Source: Coemansia sp. RSA 1804
Taxonomy: Eukaryota; Kickxellomycota; Kickxellomycetes; Kickxellales; Kickxellaceae
Length of the DNA: 24,043 nt
Direction: 5' to 3'
NCBI GenBank assembly: GCA_027578815.1
Contig: JANBTH010000244.1
Coordinates: 1 to 24,043, forward strand
Both the position numbers and the translations under genes were made by a program. Shown in pieces: positions 9,687 through 20,700 of this stretch. How positions within the stretch are numbered: the first letter of the stretch is position 1; every line of letters begins with the position of its first letter. Below the pieces are notes generated by a model that ran no database searches, was not told the DNA's origin, and saw only the letters and a list, made by a program, of their open reading frames with translations.

Positions 9687-12600
9687 ATGGATTACGCAAA
9701 TGTGCTTGAGGAGCTCGAGCAAGCATGTGCTGATTTTCAGGTATCTTTTCTCAACAACAATCCATTCGTGTTGGAGGCCACAAATCAGCTTGGCTTGCTA
9801 CTTGGATAGTCGCAATCAAGCGGAAGCATAGACATTGACGCAAAGCTAATACTATTCCTACCATGCGGACTAACGATGTAGATTCCAGCACTTCGGGTTG
9901 CTGCAGAAAGACAACTTGCGGATTTTGGCAAGCGCTCTGACGCAATAGGTGCGGGCAAGTACATTCTAGGTGAGTGATAGCAGACAGATGGTCAGATACA
10001 AGGAGAGAAAAGAGGTATGTTTTTTTTACAAGCCCATATTCTATTCTATTTGCTAACATGCACGCTGAATATTCGGCACATTGCAGCACTGACACAAACC
10101 TGTGGTGTTTGAACGAACTTTTCACGAATAGCCAACTCGCAGGTCCCCACGACGATGTTCTTTGCTCTACGTGGTATCAAGGAAGCGGTTGTGTCTGGGT
10201 ACTCGATCTCGGGAGTGGATGCCACGCTTACACTTCGCGATGAGCTGTTTCACCTAGCGGTTGAAAATAGCCGGATTTATGCACCGTTTGTCTTGGAATC
10301 GCTCTGCTGGACCGTGGCTGTCATCACAAAGCGTCTGTGGGCCGATCTTTCTGAGGAAAAGCGAGCGACATTTATCCAAGTGCTCTGCAACGACATATTG
10401 GACCACGCGACGCCTTGTATTGGGATTGCCACCACAAAATACATCTTGGATGAGGTTTCTGGCGGCAGCAGGTGCTCCGATCTCCATGTCCCTTGGGAGT
10501 TTCATTACGCATGCAAGGTATCCTTTGAGCGCTTGTATATGCCAAGGCTTTTTGAGGCGTCGCTAAAGATACTTCACCGCCAACTTCAAAGGTCCTACGA
10601 CAGTTCTCAATTGAAACCGGGAGGCAGGCAGACCATTGCTTACGAGAGAAGGTCGGCGCTCCACATTGTCGAGAAGGTCCTTGGTTGGACTTTTACGTCG
10701 TCTGATCCCGAAAAAGTGATCGATGCCTCCTTTGGACAAACAAAAGGAGGGTCTCGTGGAAATACTTCTGGTGTGGATGGACAATGTGATGACGCCTCCG
10801 ATATTGACGATCTGGATGGTTTTGAAAATCAAAATGGATCTTTGGTGTTTAACGACGAAACCCAGAATCGCACTCCCTTTTTCCCGCACTCTTGGCAGCC
10901 ACTGCTTCTGAATAGAGACATTCTGGGAATGTTTTTCTCGGTATACGATGCGGCCGTTAAAGATCAGATGCACACATTTTTTTCTCCCGGGAGTGCGCAT
11001 CTTGCGTTGCAATGTCTGATCCAGGTGTCTGGGATTCGCGGGAAAGACATATTTAGTGCACCAACATCCAAAGAGAGCGATGCACTGCGGATCGAGTATG
11101 CTCAAATAATAATGAGGGGCCAGCTTGGGCTGATTCGCCGGATCTGTGCCGCTGACCTAACCTCTGAAGGATCTGAAGGAGTTGTTATGGCAACGACTCA
11201 AATGGTTCGAAGATTTATTGAAGCACAACTTGCTGAGCGGCCGCTATCAGCTACCAACGGACAACGGCTCCATCCTTTAACTCTTTTGACAGCAAGTGTT
11301 CCAGAGACATTCGAATATTTCAACGAGGTTGGAAAGCTTATAAGTATGCTTCTTCGGGCTGCATCTGGGATATTGGAATCAGATATGATACAGCACATTG
11401 ACGAGGACTTTGGGGATATGGACAACTACTTTGTAATGCAGGCTTTCGATGAGCTTGCAAGCGCGTGGTCCTCGGTAATCAATGAAATCAGGGAATGGAG
11501 CTTCATGGAGGATGCCAATGGAGCTTATCGGGAGCGTATTGAACAGAGCTCAATCTCAAACGCAAATGAGGCTCCGGATATGTTGTTAAAGAACAGTGCA
11601 GACAACCCGAGCGTGCTGGCATCTTTTATGCAGTTTCTGGCCACAGCAGCTCACTTGATCCGCTCAGACTATATACAACTCCGCATGCTAATGTGCGAGG
11701 ACAGTGTTTATGGCAACGACGCGCATGGCGATGTTTCAGTTATTGACCAGGGACTTTTGGCAAAAGACTATGTTGTGTACGAAGACCAGCTGCAGTTTTT
11801 TGCTTTATTATCGCGACTCGACATCCGTACATCGATGGACCGGCTCCACGAGAGTTTGTGTAGTCGTTGTAATGCCTTGCAATCCGAGTTTGGGAGGATT
11901 GAAAGCAAGATAAAAAGCGGCGAGCTTGCTGTGTCTGGAGGGAACAGTAGCCAGAAGACCATTGACCTATTGCACGAACAAATCCAGTGGATTATTCTTC
12001 TGATTGGGCATTCACTGGCAGACTCTGGAATTTCGGAACGTGTTCTGATTCCTCAGCCGATAATCGATTACTCTGCTTCTTGCCTGAGCCCTGAGCAAGA
12101 CATGGTTGTTCATAACGTCATGGTTATACTCAAGCTACTTCAATTCGAATTAGAGAGTTCATCGTCAGAGCTTGCCGCCTATGTCAGCCCACTTCTAATT
12201 GAGACAATATACTGGCTGTTGCGTCGAATCGGCCCCATATACCTGCTTTTCAACTCCTCAGACTACCGCAGAATGAGTAGCTCGCTTATTTCTGCCTTTG
12301 GAGCTTCAAGCGAAGGCGGGAATGGCCAAGCAATTGTTCAGGGGTTATTGAATTTTGTGCGGTGCACATTTGACCAATGGTCGTCCGAGGAAGACTTATT
12401 ACACATGTGCATAAGCTTGCTAAGAGAATTATCCCAGTGTTCAAGCATTTCACAAGAGATAACGCAGTCGCCGCTGTTTACTCCGTTTGTGCTTTACTTA
12501 TTCGACAACATAAGTCGGATTCCTGAGTCTACCCACAGCTCGGTAGTGGAAGCGCTTGAACTGCTAACATGTTACGCTCACTCAGCGGAACACGATCACT

Positions 12601-13796
12601 ACTTTTCCAAAATCAAGGCGCTGATAATGCACGGGATCATAAACACGCTCTCCGACAAAGACTTTGAGGATCAGTGCCATGACAGCCGGATAGTCAGCTC
12701 GATATTGGATGGCTTGGATATGATGGATGGTCTTCTCTCTGCAGCCAATTTTAGAAACATGGATATGGTTTTCCAAGTTGTGTTTGAGATGCATCCTATA
12801 TTGGCGAGGCTCTTGTCCGTATATTCCAGCGGAGACGAGGTTCCTCGTAAGGTTGTACAAGTCTTGGAATCTGCTATGCGATATCTTGATATATCTTCAC
12901 TTGCCGACGACGATTATCTGCTGCAGTTTTCGCATAACATTAAGGATATTCTGCATCGGTATCATGCGTTGAAGCAAAGAAGAGGTGTGTCATTGAATTC
13001 AAGCACCGATATAGATTCGCTAGGCGAGACAACCATGTTGATTTCAACAATGTCGTATTTCATTCGCAACGAAATGGGATTCGCTGCTAATGAGGCTTCT
13101 CAATCGGCCAACAGGGCCGTCTCAGATAGCTACGGTGAGACAGAGGTGTTTGGTTTGTACTGTATTCACACTACAGTATCTCTAGAGCAGCTGCAAGCGC
13201 CTAACGTCCTGCGCGGGTACATGCAGTTTCTCTCTGAGATGATACAATACAGAACGCCTTCATTGCTGCGGTGGTTGCCACTTTCTGTCTGGCACAGTGT
13301 TGTGGCAATGCTTGTTAAAGGCACGGATAATGAAATATTTGACGTTTGCCGGCGCACATACGAGGCTGTCAGCAAGCTAGGAGCGTATTTAAAGGTTGTT
13401 GGACTTGGAGACGCCCCCGAGGGTCTTCAGCAAGTGCTGTCCAATGGGATCAAGCAGATGCTGAGCAAGCTTCTTGAGACGCTGTTGTTCTCTCCTTTTG
13501 ACGCAGAATTGGTTGAACCTGCTGGCGTGGCGCTAGTCACGCTAGGGCTTCTGGACCCCGAACATTTGCAAGCATGTTTTAGGGAACTGTTTTCCAGTGT
13601 TCACTCTGGTGCAGCCTTTGCAGAAAGGCTTTCAGCAACGCTCTCCAAGTTTAATTCTGAGTTGGAAAGCAGCGAGCCGATTAAAAGCCTACTTGCCTCA
13701 ACTGATCTCATTCCTGACCCCATCGATGGCGCCGCATTGCGTCAACCACTGTTTGAATTTCTGGTCAACGCTCGTGCTGTACTCCGCATCAAGTAG
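9687..13796 (+). CDS. XPO4: exportin-4 homologue (three exons)
   Basis: A karyopherin-beta nuclear transport receptor; in animals it exports eIF5A and SMAD3 in complex with RanGTP and can import SOX factors. Model: join(9687-9740, 9882-9969, 10132-13796), 1268 residues against about 1150 in human. Exon 1 gives MDYANVLEELEQACADFQ and exon 2 IPALRVAAERQLADFGKRS, which matches the animal ENEQRQ...F..SKS helix. The exon 2/3 join reads ILANSQVPTTMFFALRGIKE, collinear with the animal segment before EAVV. Further landmarks are HEQIQWIILLIGHSLADSG (about 660), LLRRIGPIYLLF then SAFGASSEGG (740-780), WSSEEDL and a C-terminal FLVNARAVLRIK. The whole chain is predicted alpha-helical HEAT-type repeats. 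An acidic low-complexity insert (DDASDIDDLDGFENQNG, about 270) probably accounts for part of the extra length. Confidence 0.93.
9741..9881 (+). other. exportin-4 intron 1 (141 nt)
   Basis: CAG|GTATCT donor and GATGTAG acceptor, phase 0, with a branch-point-like GACTAAC about 10 nt before the acceptor. Confidence 0.85.
9970..10131 (+). other. exportin-4 intron 2 (162 nt)
   Basis: CTAG|GTGAGT donor and AATAG acceptor (10129-10131), phase 1 on both sides. The rival acceptor CAG at 10140-10142 is out of phase. In-frame stop at 10110 confirms that translation cannot read through. Confidence 0.85.
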
Positions 13797-14583
13797 ATAC
13801 GAGGGGCTCTATTGTTTTTCTCTTTCGTTTATATATGCTTTTGCCAATGTATTTGTAGCGTGTCTAGAAGCAAGGTCAGCAAAATATATATTATAATCAT
13901 TCTTGGATTGGAGATCTGGACAGTGCTGTACTTCCAATATCCAAATATTGATTTGATACAAGACGCAATTCGATGTATGGGCAATAGGGTAGCAAAAGCC
14001 TCAAGATAATGCATGCCAATTTATTGACGGGCCATATGCTTCAAATATATTTACAGAGCATAGCTTTGCTTTCCCCACATACAATATCAAAATCTGTTAA
14101 AGGCTTTGATGGTTGGGTAAAAAAAATAAATTACCCAGACTAGAGAGAGAGAGAGAGAGAGAAAATGAATATGGCGAAGAGTTGCTCAAGTCGATAACAT
14201 TTCTAATTCAACTTCTTTCTTTGCCAGATGCCATGCCCTCCTCTCCCAGTCATCAAATAAAGACGCAATTCAATCAGGCTTATTGCTTAGGTCTTGCTAT
14301 GCTAGTGTAAGGTTACTGCGTGTCACGCAAGTAACAAGGTTATTTTTTCGGCAATGGCAGATGTAATATAACCGAGTGGGGAAATATTTTCTATAGTTTA
14401 AAGCAATAACACTGCAGCGCTGAGTAATACTATTCTGCGAGCAACAGATATACAAGACAGCCATTTCTTGCCGCTGGCAACTTTTTGTTCTTGCCCGTGA
14501 CATCTTTTTCGACTTTTTCTTCTTCAAAGTTTTACTCAGGAGTAATAGCTTATTTGTTTGCACTTTCATCTGAAGCCGATGCA
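13797..14583. other. intergenic region between exportin-4 and the HSF-type gene
   Basis: 787 bp, AT-rich. It contains the exportin-4 3' UTR and the promoter/leader of the HSF-type gene. Apart from the GA microsatellite at 14142-14161 I see no gene or repeat. There is a CT-rich stretch shortly before the ATG (14495-14530). Confidence 0.5.
14142..14161. repeat. (AG)10 microsatellite
   Basis: Ten uninterrupted AG units, about 420 bp upstream of the HSF-type start codon. A reading frame across it gives RERERE, an artefact of the repeat. Confidence 0.9.
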
Positions 14584-15707
14584 ATGAACAACGACATCGC
14601 CCAGTCATTTGACGGTGTTATGCAGGCGGTAACAGATGACAAGTTTGATATTTTCGCAATGTCAACAGGAGTACCCGATTTTGTCAAAAAGCTGTTCAGG
14701 TAAGCGTTTCAGCAAAGACCCCGGCTATTGCTGCGCTGTACGACGTCGGATATGACTGAGTTAATACCGGCATCTTATCATTCTAAACCAGATGCACTTT
14801 TTGTAGAATGCTTGAGGACGAGGCGCATCGCGAAATAGTGTGTTGGGGCTACGAAGGAGACAGCTTTGTTGTTATGGATCCAAACGAGTTTTCAAAGCAC
14901 GTACTGCCACAGCACTTCAAGCACAATAATTTTGCAAGCTTTGTACGTCAGCTAAACAAATACGACTTTCACAAGGTCAAAGTCACAGACGAAAACAAAA
15001 GATATGGCGACGAGGCTTGGGAGTTTAAACACCCCCGGTTTCAGCACAATCGTCCTGATCTACTCGAAAAGATCAAGCGAAAGATTCCGCCAAAATCAAA
15101 GTCGCTTGGCGGCATGAACGGCAGACATGGCGATGGAGAGTTCCGTGCAGTTGCCGAGGACCTGCAGAGCCAGATACATCTTCTGACACATGCTCATGCC
15201 GAAGTGACCATGTATATGCATCAACTTGGAAAGCAGCAGCAAGCAATGATCGACGAGCTAAACGGGCTAAAAAAGAACATGCAGACCCAAGACCAGCTAA
15301 TGGAAGAGTTTGTCAGGTATTTGGTCAACCAAGACGCAGCAAACTGTGGTAACCGGAATGGAAGTGATCTGGGATCAACAATATCTGCCGCCGCCGCCGC
15401 TGCTGCCGCCGTTGCTGCTTCGGGCCTAGGGAATATCAACGGAATGGGGGCCATTCCAGATATTGGCGCAGGCGTTGCAGGCGTTGGAAGCATTGGGTCC
15501 ACAACCGATGTAGCGTCAATTGTTGGCCATGGTGCCTGCAATGGGCATAGTTTGCCTGAAGGTTGTACAACAGAAGAGGCAAGTGGTAACGGGAGCAGCG
15601 CTTGCTTGGATGTGCAGAATGCGCAAAACCACTCACAGATCCAAGTTCACGAGCAACATCAACAACAAACACAGCACACGCAGCAGCTCTGCGAGTTGCC
15701 GCATTAG
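14584..15707 (+). CDS. HSF-type transcription factor with Skn7/Prr1-like DNA-binding domain (two exons)
   Basis: Model: join(14584-14699, 14807-15707), 338 residues. The start is the first ATG in frame; upstream there is only TTG. The HSF-type winged helix covers about 29-130: GVPDFVKKLFR, then MLEDEAHREIVCWGYEGDSF, the recognition-helix region FKHNNFASFVRQLNKYDFHK (77-96) and WEFKHPRF. The signature NKYDFHKVK is that of Skn7/Prr1; true Hsf1, Sfl1 and Mga1 have xMYGFHK. A coiled coil follows (about 150-214, AEDLQSQIHLLTHAHAEVTM... LGKQQQAMIDELNGLKKNM), then eight alanines (233-240), a Gly-rich segment and a Gln/His-rich tail. Skn7 proteins normally carry a C-terminal response-regulator receiver domain; none is seen here before the stop or in later frames. 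Oxidative or osmotic stress control is suggested by family only. Confidence 0.9.
14700..14806 (+). other. HSF-type gene intron (107 nt)
   Basis: TTCAG|GTAAGC donor and TTTTTGTAG acceptor, phase 2. It interrupts the DNA-binding domain at KKLFR-MLED. A TTCTAAAC branch-like motif lies about 26 nt before the acceptor. Confidence 0.9.
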
Positions 15708-15915
15708 GTTTTTTATTTTATTGCTGTCTTGTGTTGTTCTATTATTACGTCTTTTAATTCTTTTGTTTTCTATCTACATCAATCGCAAGTCCATTTCTAG
15801 TCAAGAATGTGTTTTTTTCTGTCAAGCTGGACATGCCAGTGCGGTGTGGATTATAGACAGTAAAGCCATATGCAGGCTAAATTGCTTCATGAAGAACATG
15901 CAACGTGTAAAGCTA

Positions 15916-16325
15916 TCATGGGGATGTGCGGTCAGCGGCTGTTTGCAAAAACACAGCAACAACAATAGTGAGAAAGCGCCAAGCATAGCTCCTTGCAGAC
16001 GCTGAAAAGCAGCACAATGCGATTTTTCTGTACAATGGCCTCAACGCACTAATAAGAACCCCGGCATAGGCAAAATGATGTCTGTAGTGTAGACATGAAG
16101 AGTTTAAAGAAAAAGTTCAAAACTAGAGACTGTGAAAGGTGGTTTATTTCGCATGCTTTGCGTCCGCCCGCCGTGTTTGTGTTTGGCGCCGCTCGCAACT
16201 TGGCACAGCGAGACAAAGCACAACCACGCCCTTCCTCTTCTGATCCTATGCATCTATCGCACAGACAGAGCTCACCTCCCAAGATAAGAGTAGTTCGGCG
16301 GTTGTTGATGGTTTCTCATTTCCAT
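15916..16325 (-). CDS. tentative small two-exon gene, 71 residues, unknown
   Basis: Not a recognised family. Exon 1 (16276-16325) encodes MEMRNHQQPPNYSYLG and ends GGGAG|GTGAGC. A pyrimidine-rich tract and CTACAG acceptor lead to exon 2 (15916-16081), which stays open for 54 codons to TGA in the matching phase. The product has a short polar N-terminus, a basic aromatic middle (ISALRPLYRKIALCC, SARSYAWRF) and a short hydrophobic stretch (FLTIVVAVFL), as might be seen in a small membrane or mitochondrial protein. Minus-strand AATAAAA near 15712-15722 could be its poly(A) signal. A 54-codon open frame is not rare by chance, so this stays a guess. Confidence 0.25.
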
Positions 16326-16352
16326 TTTGACCACCTGCACGGTAAAAGCTAA

Positions 16353-16373
16353 GCACAGGCTGCAGGCCTGTGC
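16353..16373. repeat. perfect inverted repeat (8-bp arms, 5-nt spacer)
   Basis: GCACAGGC, spacer TGCAG, then GCCTGTGC. It could form a small hairpin or be a palindromic protein-binding site. It lies 28 bp upstream of the tentative small gene start and about 220 bp upstream of the TATA box at 16592. It is not followed by a T-run. Confidence 0.8.
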
Positions 16374-16591
16374 CTCTGCTCTCAGCAGAAAATTAAACTG
16401 TGACCTGCATACGGAGCTGTAAGCACAAGGGAATCCAATAGCTTTCTGGCTCCCATCGTATTCTGCTCAAGTATTCTGTTGCTAGAAATAGTAATACACC
16501 TCTATTACCAGTGTTTACTATACAGAAAAAACTGCATGGCCCCTCGAATTACTTTCTTTTTATTCTTTCACACCAGGCTCAGCGTCCAGTG

Positions 16592-16600
16592 TATATAAAG
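16592..16600 (+). promoter_or_regulatory. TATA box TATATAAAG, probably of the disordered-protein gene
   Basis: The clearest TATA box in the window. Downstream are pyrimidine-rich possible start sites (about 16615-16680), and then a good donor CAG|GTATGT with the exon ending at 16817. The first long coding frame downstream begins at 17734. This suggests a 5' UTR exon spliced to an acceptor such as CCACGATAG (ending about 17653), but no transcript data support it here. Confidence 0.4.
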
Positions 16601-17733
16601 TCCAAGAGGGTGGCTCTTTTTTTATCTGTAATTACATATACCGAGACCGACTTTCCTCTGTAATATTCTATACTTTTGTCCGTTGTTGCAAATCATACAG
16701 TCAATAAACTCTTCTAACTGTACTTGAATTTGCCATATATAACATTTAAAACATCTGCCTAGTCCCACGGAGATCCTCTTCTATTAATACTTGTATAGCA
16801 TACATTCGCAGAAACAGGTATGTGCTCCATATATTGTAAAGTAGCCACTGCTCATGGATACAGCAGCTACAGCTACCGCTACAGCAACAAGGCATAAACC
16901 CCTAGAATCCAAGTCAGACATACACACCCCGGGGGTCCCTTTGAATCACTCGTCAATTATACAAAAGCTGATTGTTCATAACAAGCGCGACAATTCTGCT
17001 TTGGTTGATACAAACGACCAATGCTATGTTTTGTTTCTATTAGCAATGCCTGTGCGCTTTAGCTGCCTCTTGTAAGCCCAATATTTAAAATAATTGCTCC
17101 CTTATTTCCGAATCAACAACCTGTTTGTCGTGCCTTTTAACAATTCGCCATTTCCTTGAACGCCGAGTTGGTATGAATACAGGTATGGCTTATTTTCCTG
17201 GGCATCGCCCAACCTCCTTTTACCATTCTATCTTTTTCATTCACATACGGCCATTCCATTGTGAGCATGTATCCTTGATTTCAAGCCATTCTATCTCTAA
17301 CATTCTGAGAAAAAAAGCTACCGCCACTTTGAGTTTTAACAACGCCCATAAAAGCATTAACCAAATTCACACCAAATGCTTATCCTTCTCATTTATGTAC
17401 ACGGCATTTTATAATTTCCTGGACATTTCAGTTAAACGGATTGTTTTCCAGTATCTAGCTCTAGTCGGAATCGATGTCTTTTGCGATTCTTTACAACCAC
17501 GCAAAATGTCAACAAAAATTCTGCAGCACTTTGACGTTGTGCATCTCTTGAGCAATTTCTCAACCATGACATTCACTATAAACGATTGATATCCATCGGT
17601 TTTATTTGCCTTATCTATTTTTGGATCTCTGTTCCCTTCTTTGCTCCACGATAGTTTACATAACTTGTTCCATCTCAAGGTTTATTCGCGTTCTTTCGGT
17701 CGGCCATCTCTTGAACCTGGAGACAAAGAAATA

Positions 17734-20700
17734 ATGGGCATAACCGCAATATTCAGGCGCTCAAAGCCAGCATCGCCAATCCCTGAGGCAGCAGCAGCTA
17801 CTGTGGACGCTGGCCACGCCCCGCGACATATCAGAAGACGCCCAACATCTGGACCCCGTGCAGCTACAAAGAATAGTTCTCGTCCGGATGAATCTCCCAA
17901 GCGGCAGCAATCCGAGCCTTCTGCCAACATGCAAAGACAGGCATCCAGCAACTCGCGGAAGACAACCAATACCACTCGTTCGTCAACGAAAAACAGTGAA
18001 CAGCCAACACCTGCTGACAGTGGCGATGATAACCCATTAAAATATGGCTCTACAGTAGCAGCAGTAGGCGCAGTGAGTGGTGGTTCTGGTTCTGGCTCTG
18101 GTTCTGGTGCCGGTGGTAGCGTCAGCAAGAACAGCTTTATGCTACCAACCTCGACAAAACAAAATCAAAGACCGATTACCACGGATGGTCGCCCTTCAGA
18201 CGCGCAGGGACGTCAGTCGGACAGCGTCATATTTGGCCTGAACCGCCTCACTACCCCGCCACCTGACAAGCGTTCACCAGAGCTTAGGGAGCTAGACCCA
18301 TTTGGTAAGTATTACAAAACAACACCCTTTCATACCCCCTGGGTTCTTTATTCACCCAGATTTCTAGGCACTCTTGCAAAAAGGGGGCTTTGCAAATGGC
18401 CTCTGGCCATCCTTGTGGCACAGCACCAACAAGCATTCATGTTTCAGAACAATGAGCTTGGACACAACCGCTATCATTGTATCTGCATCTGGCCGCCATG
18501 ATTTCTATATCCATATGTTGCTCTCTGGAGAGCCATATCTCTCTTTCCACAGCTACACAATCCATACTCTTCCATGTTATGTGTACAGCTTTGAGAATTT
18601 CTGAACAAGCAACGCCACACCATCTGTTTAGAATTGTTTGGCAGCTACATCTTGTCGATTAATGTGCATCCCCCTACGATTTTGTGCCTTGGCAGTCTGC
18701 AACATGCGTTTATTTGGTCGACCTTGAAAGCTAATTTGCGTTTATTTTCATGACCAATCCATTGTTCTAACACACCACTTAGAAGAGAGCCCGCCAAGAC
18801 GCCCGTTGACCAACTTTGAAGACCCCATTTACATCCCTCCGCTTACCCTTGCCACCACGCTTGTTGACGAGTATGGCATTGCCGGAGCTTCGGTCAGACA
18901 TAACAATCCAGCGCTTTCTCTGTCTGCAGCAGCCGCTGCAACGCCAGAAAAGTTGGCTGGTTTTGGCGCCACTCGCTCAAACCACGGCCAAGAGGCAGAC
19001 AGCCCACAGAGCCCCGAACCCTACAATTTTTTGGGTGAATTCAATGCCACTTACAGCTACTTTTTTGGATCACCACCATCTGAGTCTATTCTGGAGTCCC
19101 AAATTGCCAAGGGAGGATATAAGTTACCTCAGGATAGCGGCTTGCTTAGCCCCTCTAGTGTCGCACGTGCAACTCCAGATGAAAAGCCCAGAAGCAACCC
19201 CACTACCAGCAAGGAAGAGGGGTTCGAGACGGCAGTAGGTAGCGATGACGGCAGCTCTGCAGATGAGGACGACAACAGCGCGGATGACAGCAGCGCAGAT
19301 AGCAGCAGCAGTGTACACGATGAGGCGCTTGAAGAGGAGCGCCGCAAGGAGGAAGAGCGCAAGGCAGCAGAGTTGCGCAGCCGTCGTCGTGAGGTAATTA
19401 AGCAGCAGGTGGCATTTGAGCGAATGAAGGAGCGCCATCGCCGCCAGTACCCCGGACAGCAGTCTTCGTCTGGCCTTCATAACAACGTTGCGCGCTGGCA
19501 AAAAGAGTCTGCAAGGGCCGTTGGTAACATTTCCTCCATTCCTTCCGCTCAAAACATGCCAAAATCTCAAAGTGTCTTGTATGCCAGCAATTCAACTATT
19601 AATAGAGGAGGACATGCCTCGGGGACAGCCCAACCCTCAATTCAACAGCCATTTGGCAATGTCATGGGGAGCGGTCAACGTGGTGCTCATTCCAGCGGGG
19701 TAATTCCAGGAAGTCTGCTCCACATGGGTGCCAATGCAAGCTCTTCTATGCCCAATATGACTGCCTATTCAATGCAATTTCAGCAACAGCCAGCTCAAAT
19801 GCATGATCATATTCAACATGGATTCCACCAGAACGCTCAGGATACCGTTCCAATTCAAGTGGGTGCAAGTGGTGGCGGCAATATACATCCCAATCATATG
19901 CTTGGTGCCCAGGCGGATAATACAGGATATCAGACAATACCCGTATTGCATAACTCCCAAGTGCAGGTTTTAAACGCCTCATCTGAGCCAGCAGTAAGCG
20001 CCTTGCCACACCCAGTCAAGCTTGCGAGCACTCCAAAGAAAATCAGAAACCCGTATCTAAGCGACTCCAGCGATGGTAGCGATGTGACGAGCACTAGCAG
20101 CAGCGGCAGTAGCAGCAACCTGTCTAATGGTGGCAACAATAGCAGCGACGAAACTTCGAGTGCGGGAGGTTCAGATATTTCATGCGAATCCATACCACTG
20201 GTCGTGGCTCATAAGCTAAGAGGGTTTTCAAACAACAATACTGATTCAGCTAGGGTCAAGGCAGAAAGTAATGTTGATTCTCTAGCAGGGGACTCAGAAG
20301 TTGGTGCCGCCTCCAGATTGCATAAGACTATCAGCGACTCGTCTAGCGATGCGTCTGCAAAAAGCCAATCATCTTCAAAGCGCCGTGTGAGGTTTCATGA
20401 AACAGTGTCAGTTGTGTTCAATACCCGTAGATCCATAGCCGAGGAGGATACTGAAAACGATGCATATGGATCTGACAGCAATAGCAGCGATGCCTCCATG
20501 GATGTATCTATTGACTGTATAACTGGCCATCAGGCTGCGAATCGAAGCACGTCTTCACATGCTGAGACACGCTCAGGTAATAGTAACAGAGGTTCTGCTG
20601 ACGAGGCCTTTGACAGTGAGAATTCCCTTAATCATGCTAGATATTACATACCAGCCTTCCCGTCACATGCACAACTACAAGGAAGTGGTGTTTCGTGGCT

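Larger units (their letters stand above)
15708..17733. other. 2-kb gap: 3' flank of HSF-type gene, tentative small gene, leader of the disordered-protein gene
   Basis: Mostly AT-rich, with a GC-richer island at about 16150-16290. Contents I can point to: a tentative minus-strand 71-codon gene (15916-16325), a perfect 8-bp inverted repeat (16353-16373), a strong TATA box (16592-16600) and a donor-like CAG|GTATGT (16817/16818). The rest (about 16830-17640) shows only short frames without protein character. Confidence 0.5.

Noticed and set aside
10563..11105. 180-codon minus-strand frame
   Set aside because: Antisense to exportin-4 exon 3; no recognisable content.
14113..14310. 65-codon frame with RERERE run
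   Set aside because: Starts at a non-ATG codon and the charged run is only the translation of the AG microsatellite.
16095..16352. 85-codon ATG frame on the plus strand (MKSLKKKFKTRDCERWF...)
   Set aside because: No splice or promoter support and no family resemblance; it overlaps the antisense candidate, which has better splice signals. Not fully excluded.
16854..17075. 73-codon ATG frame with a Thr-Ala repeat start
   Set aside because: The start is a short hexamer-like repeat and the rest is featureless; it falls in the probable 5' UTR intron.
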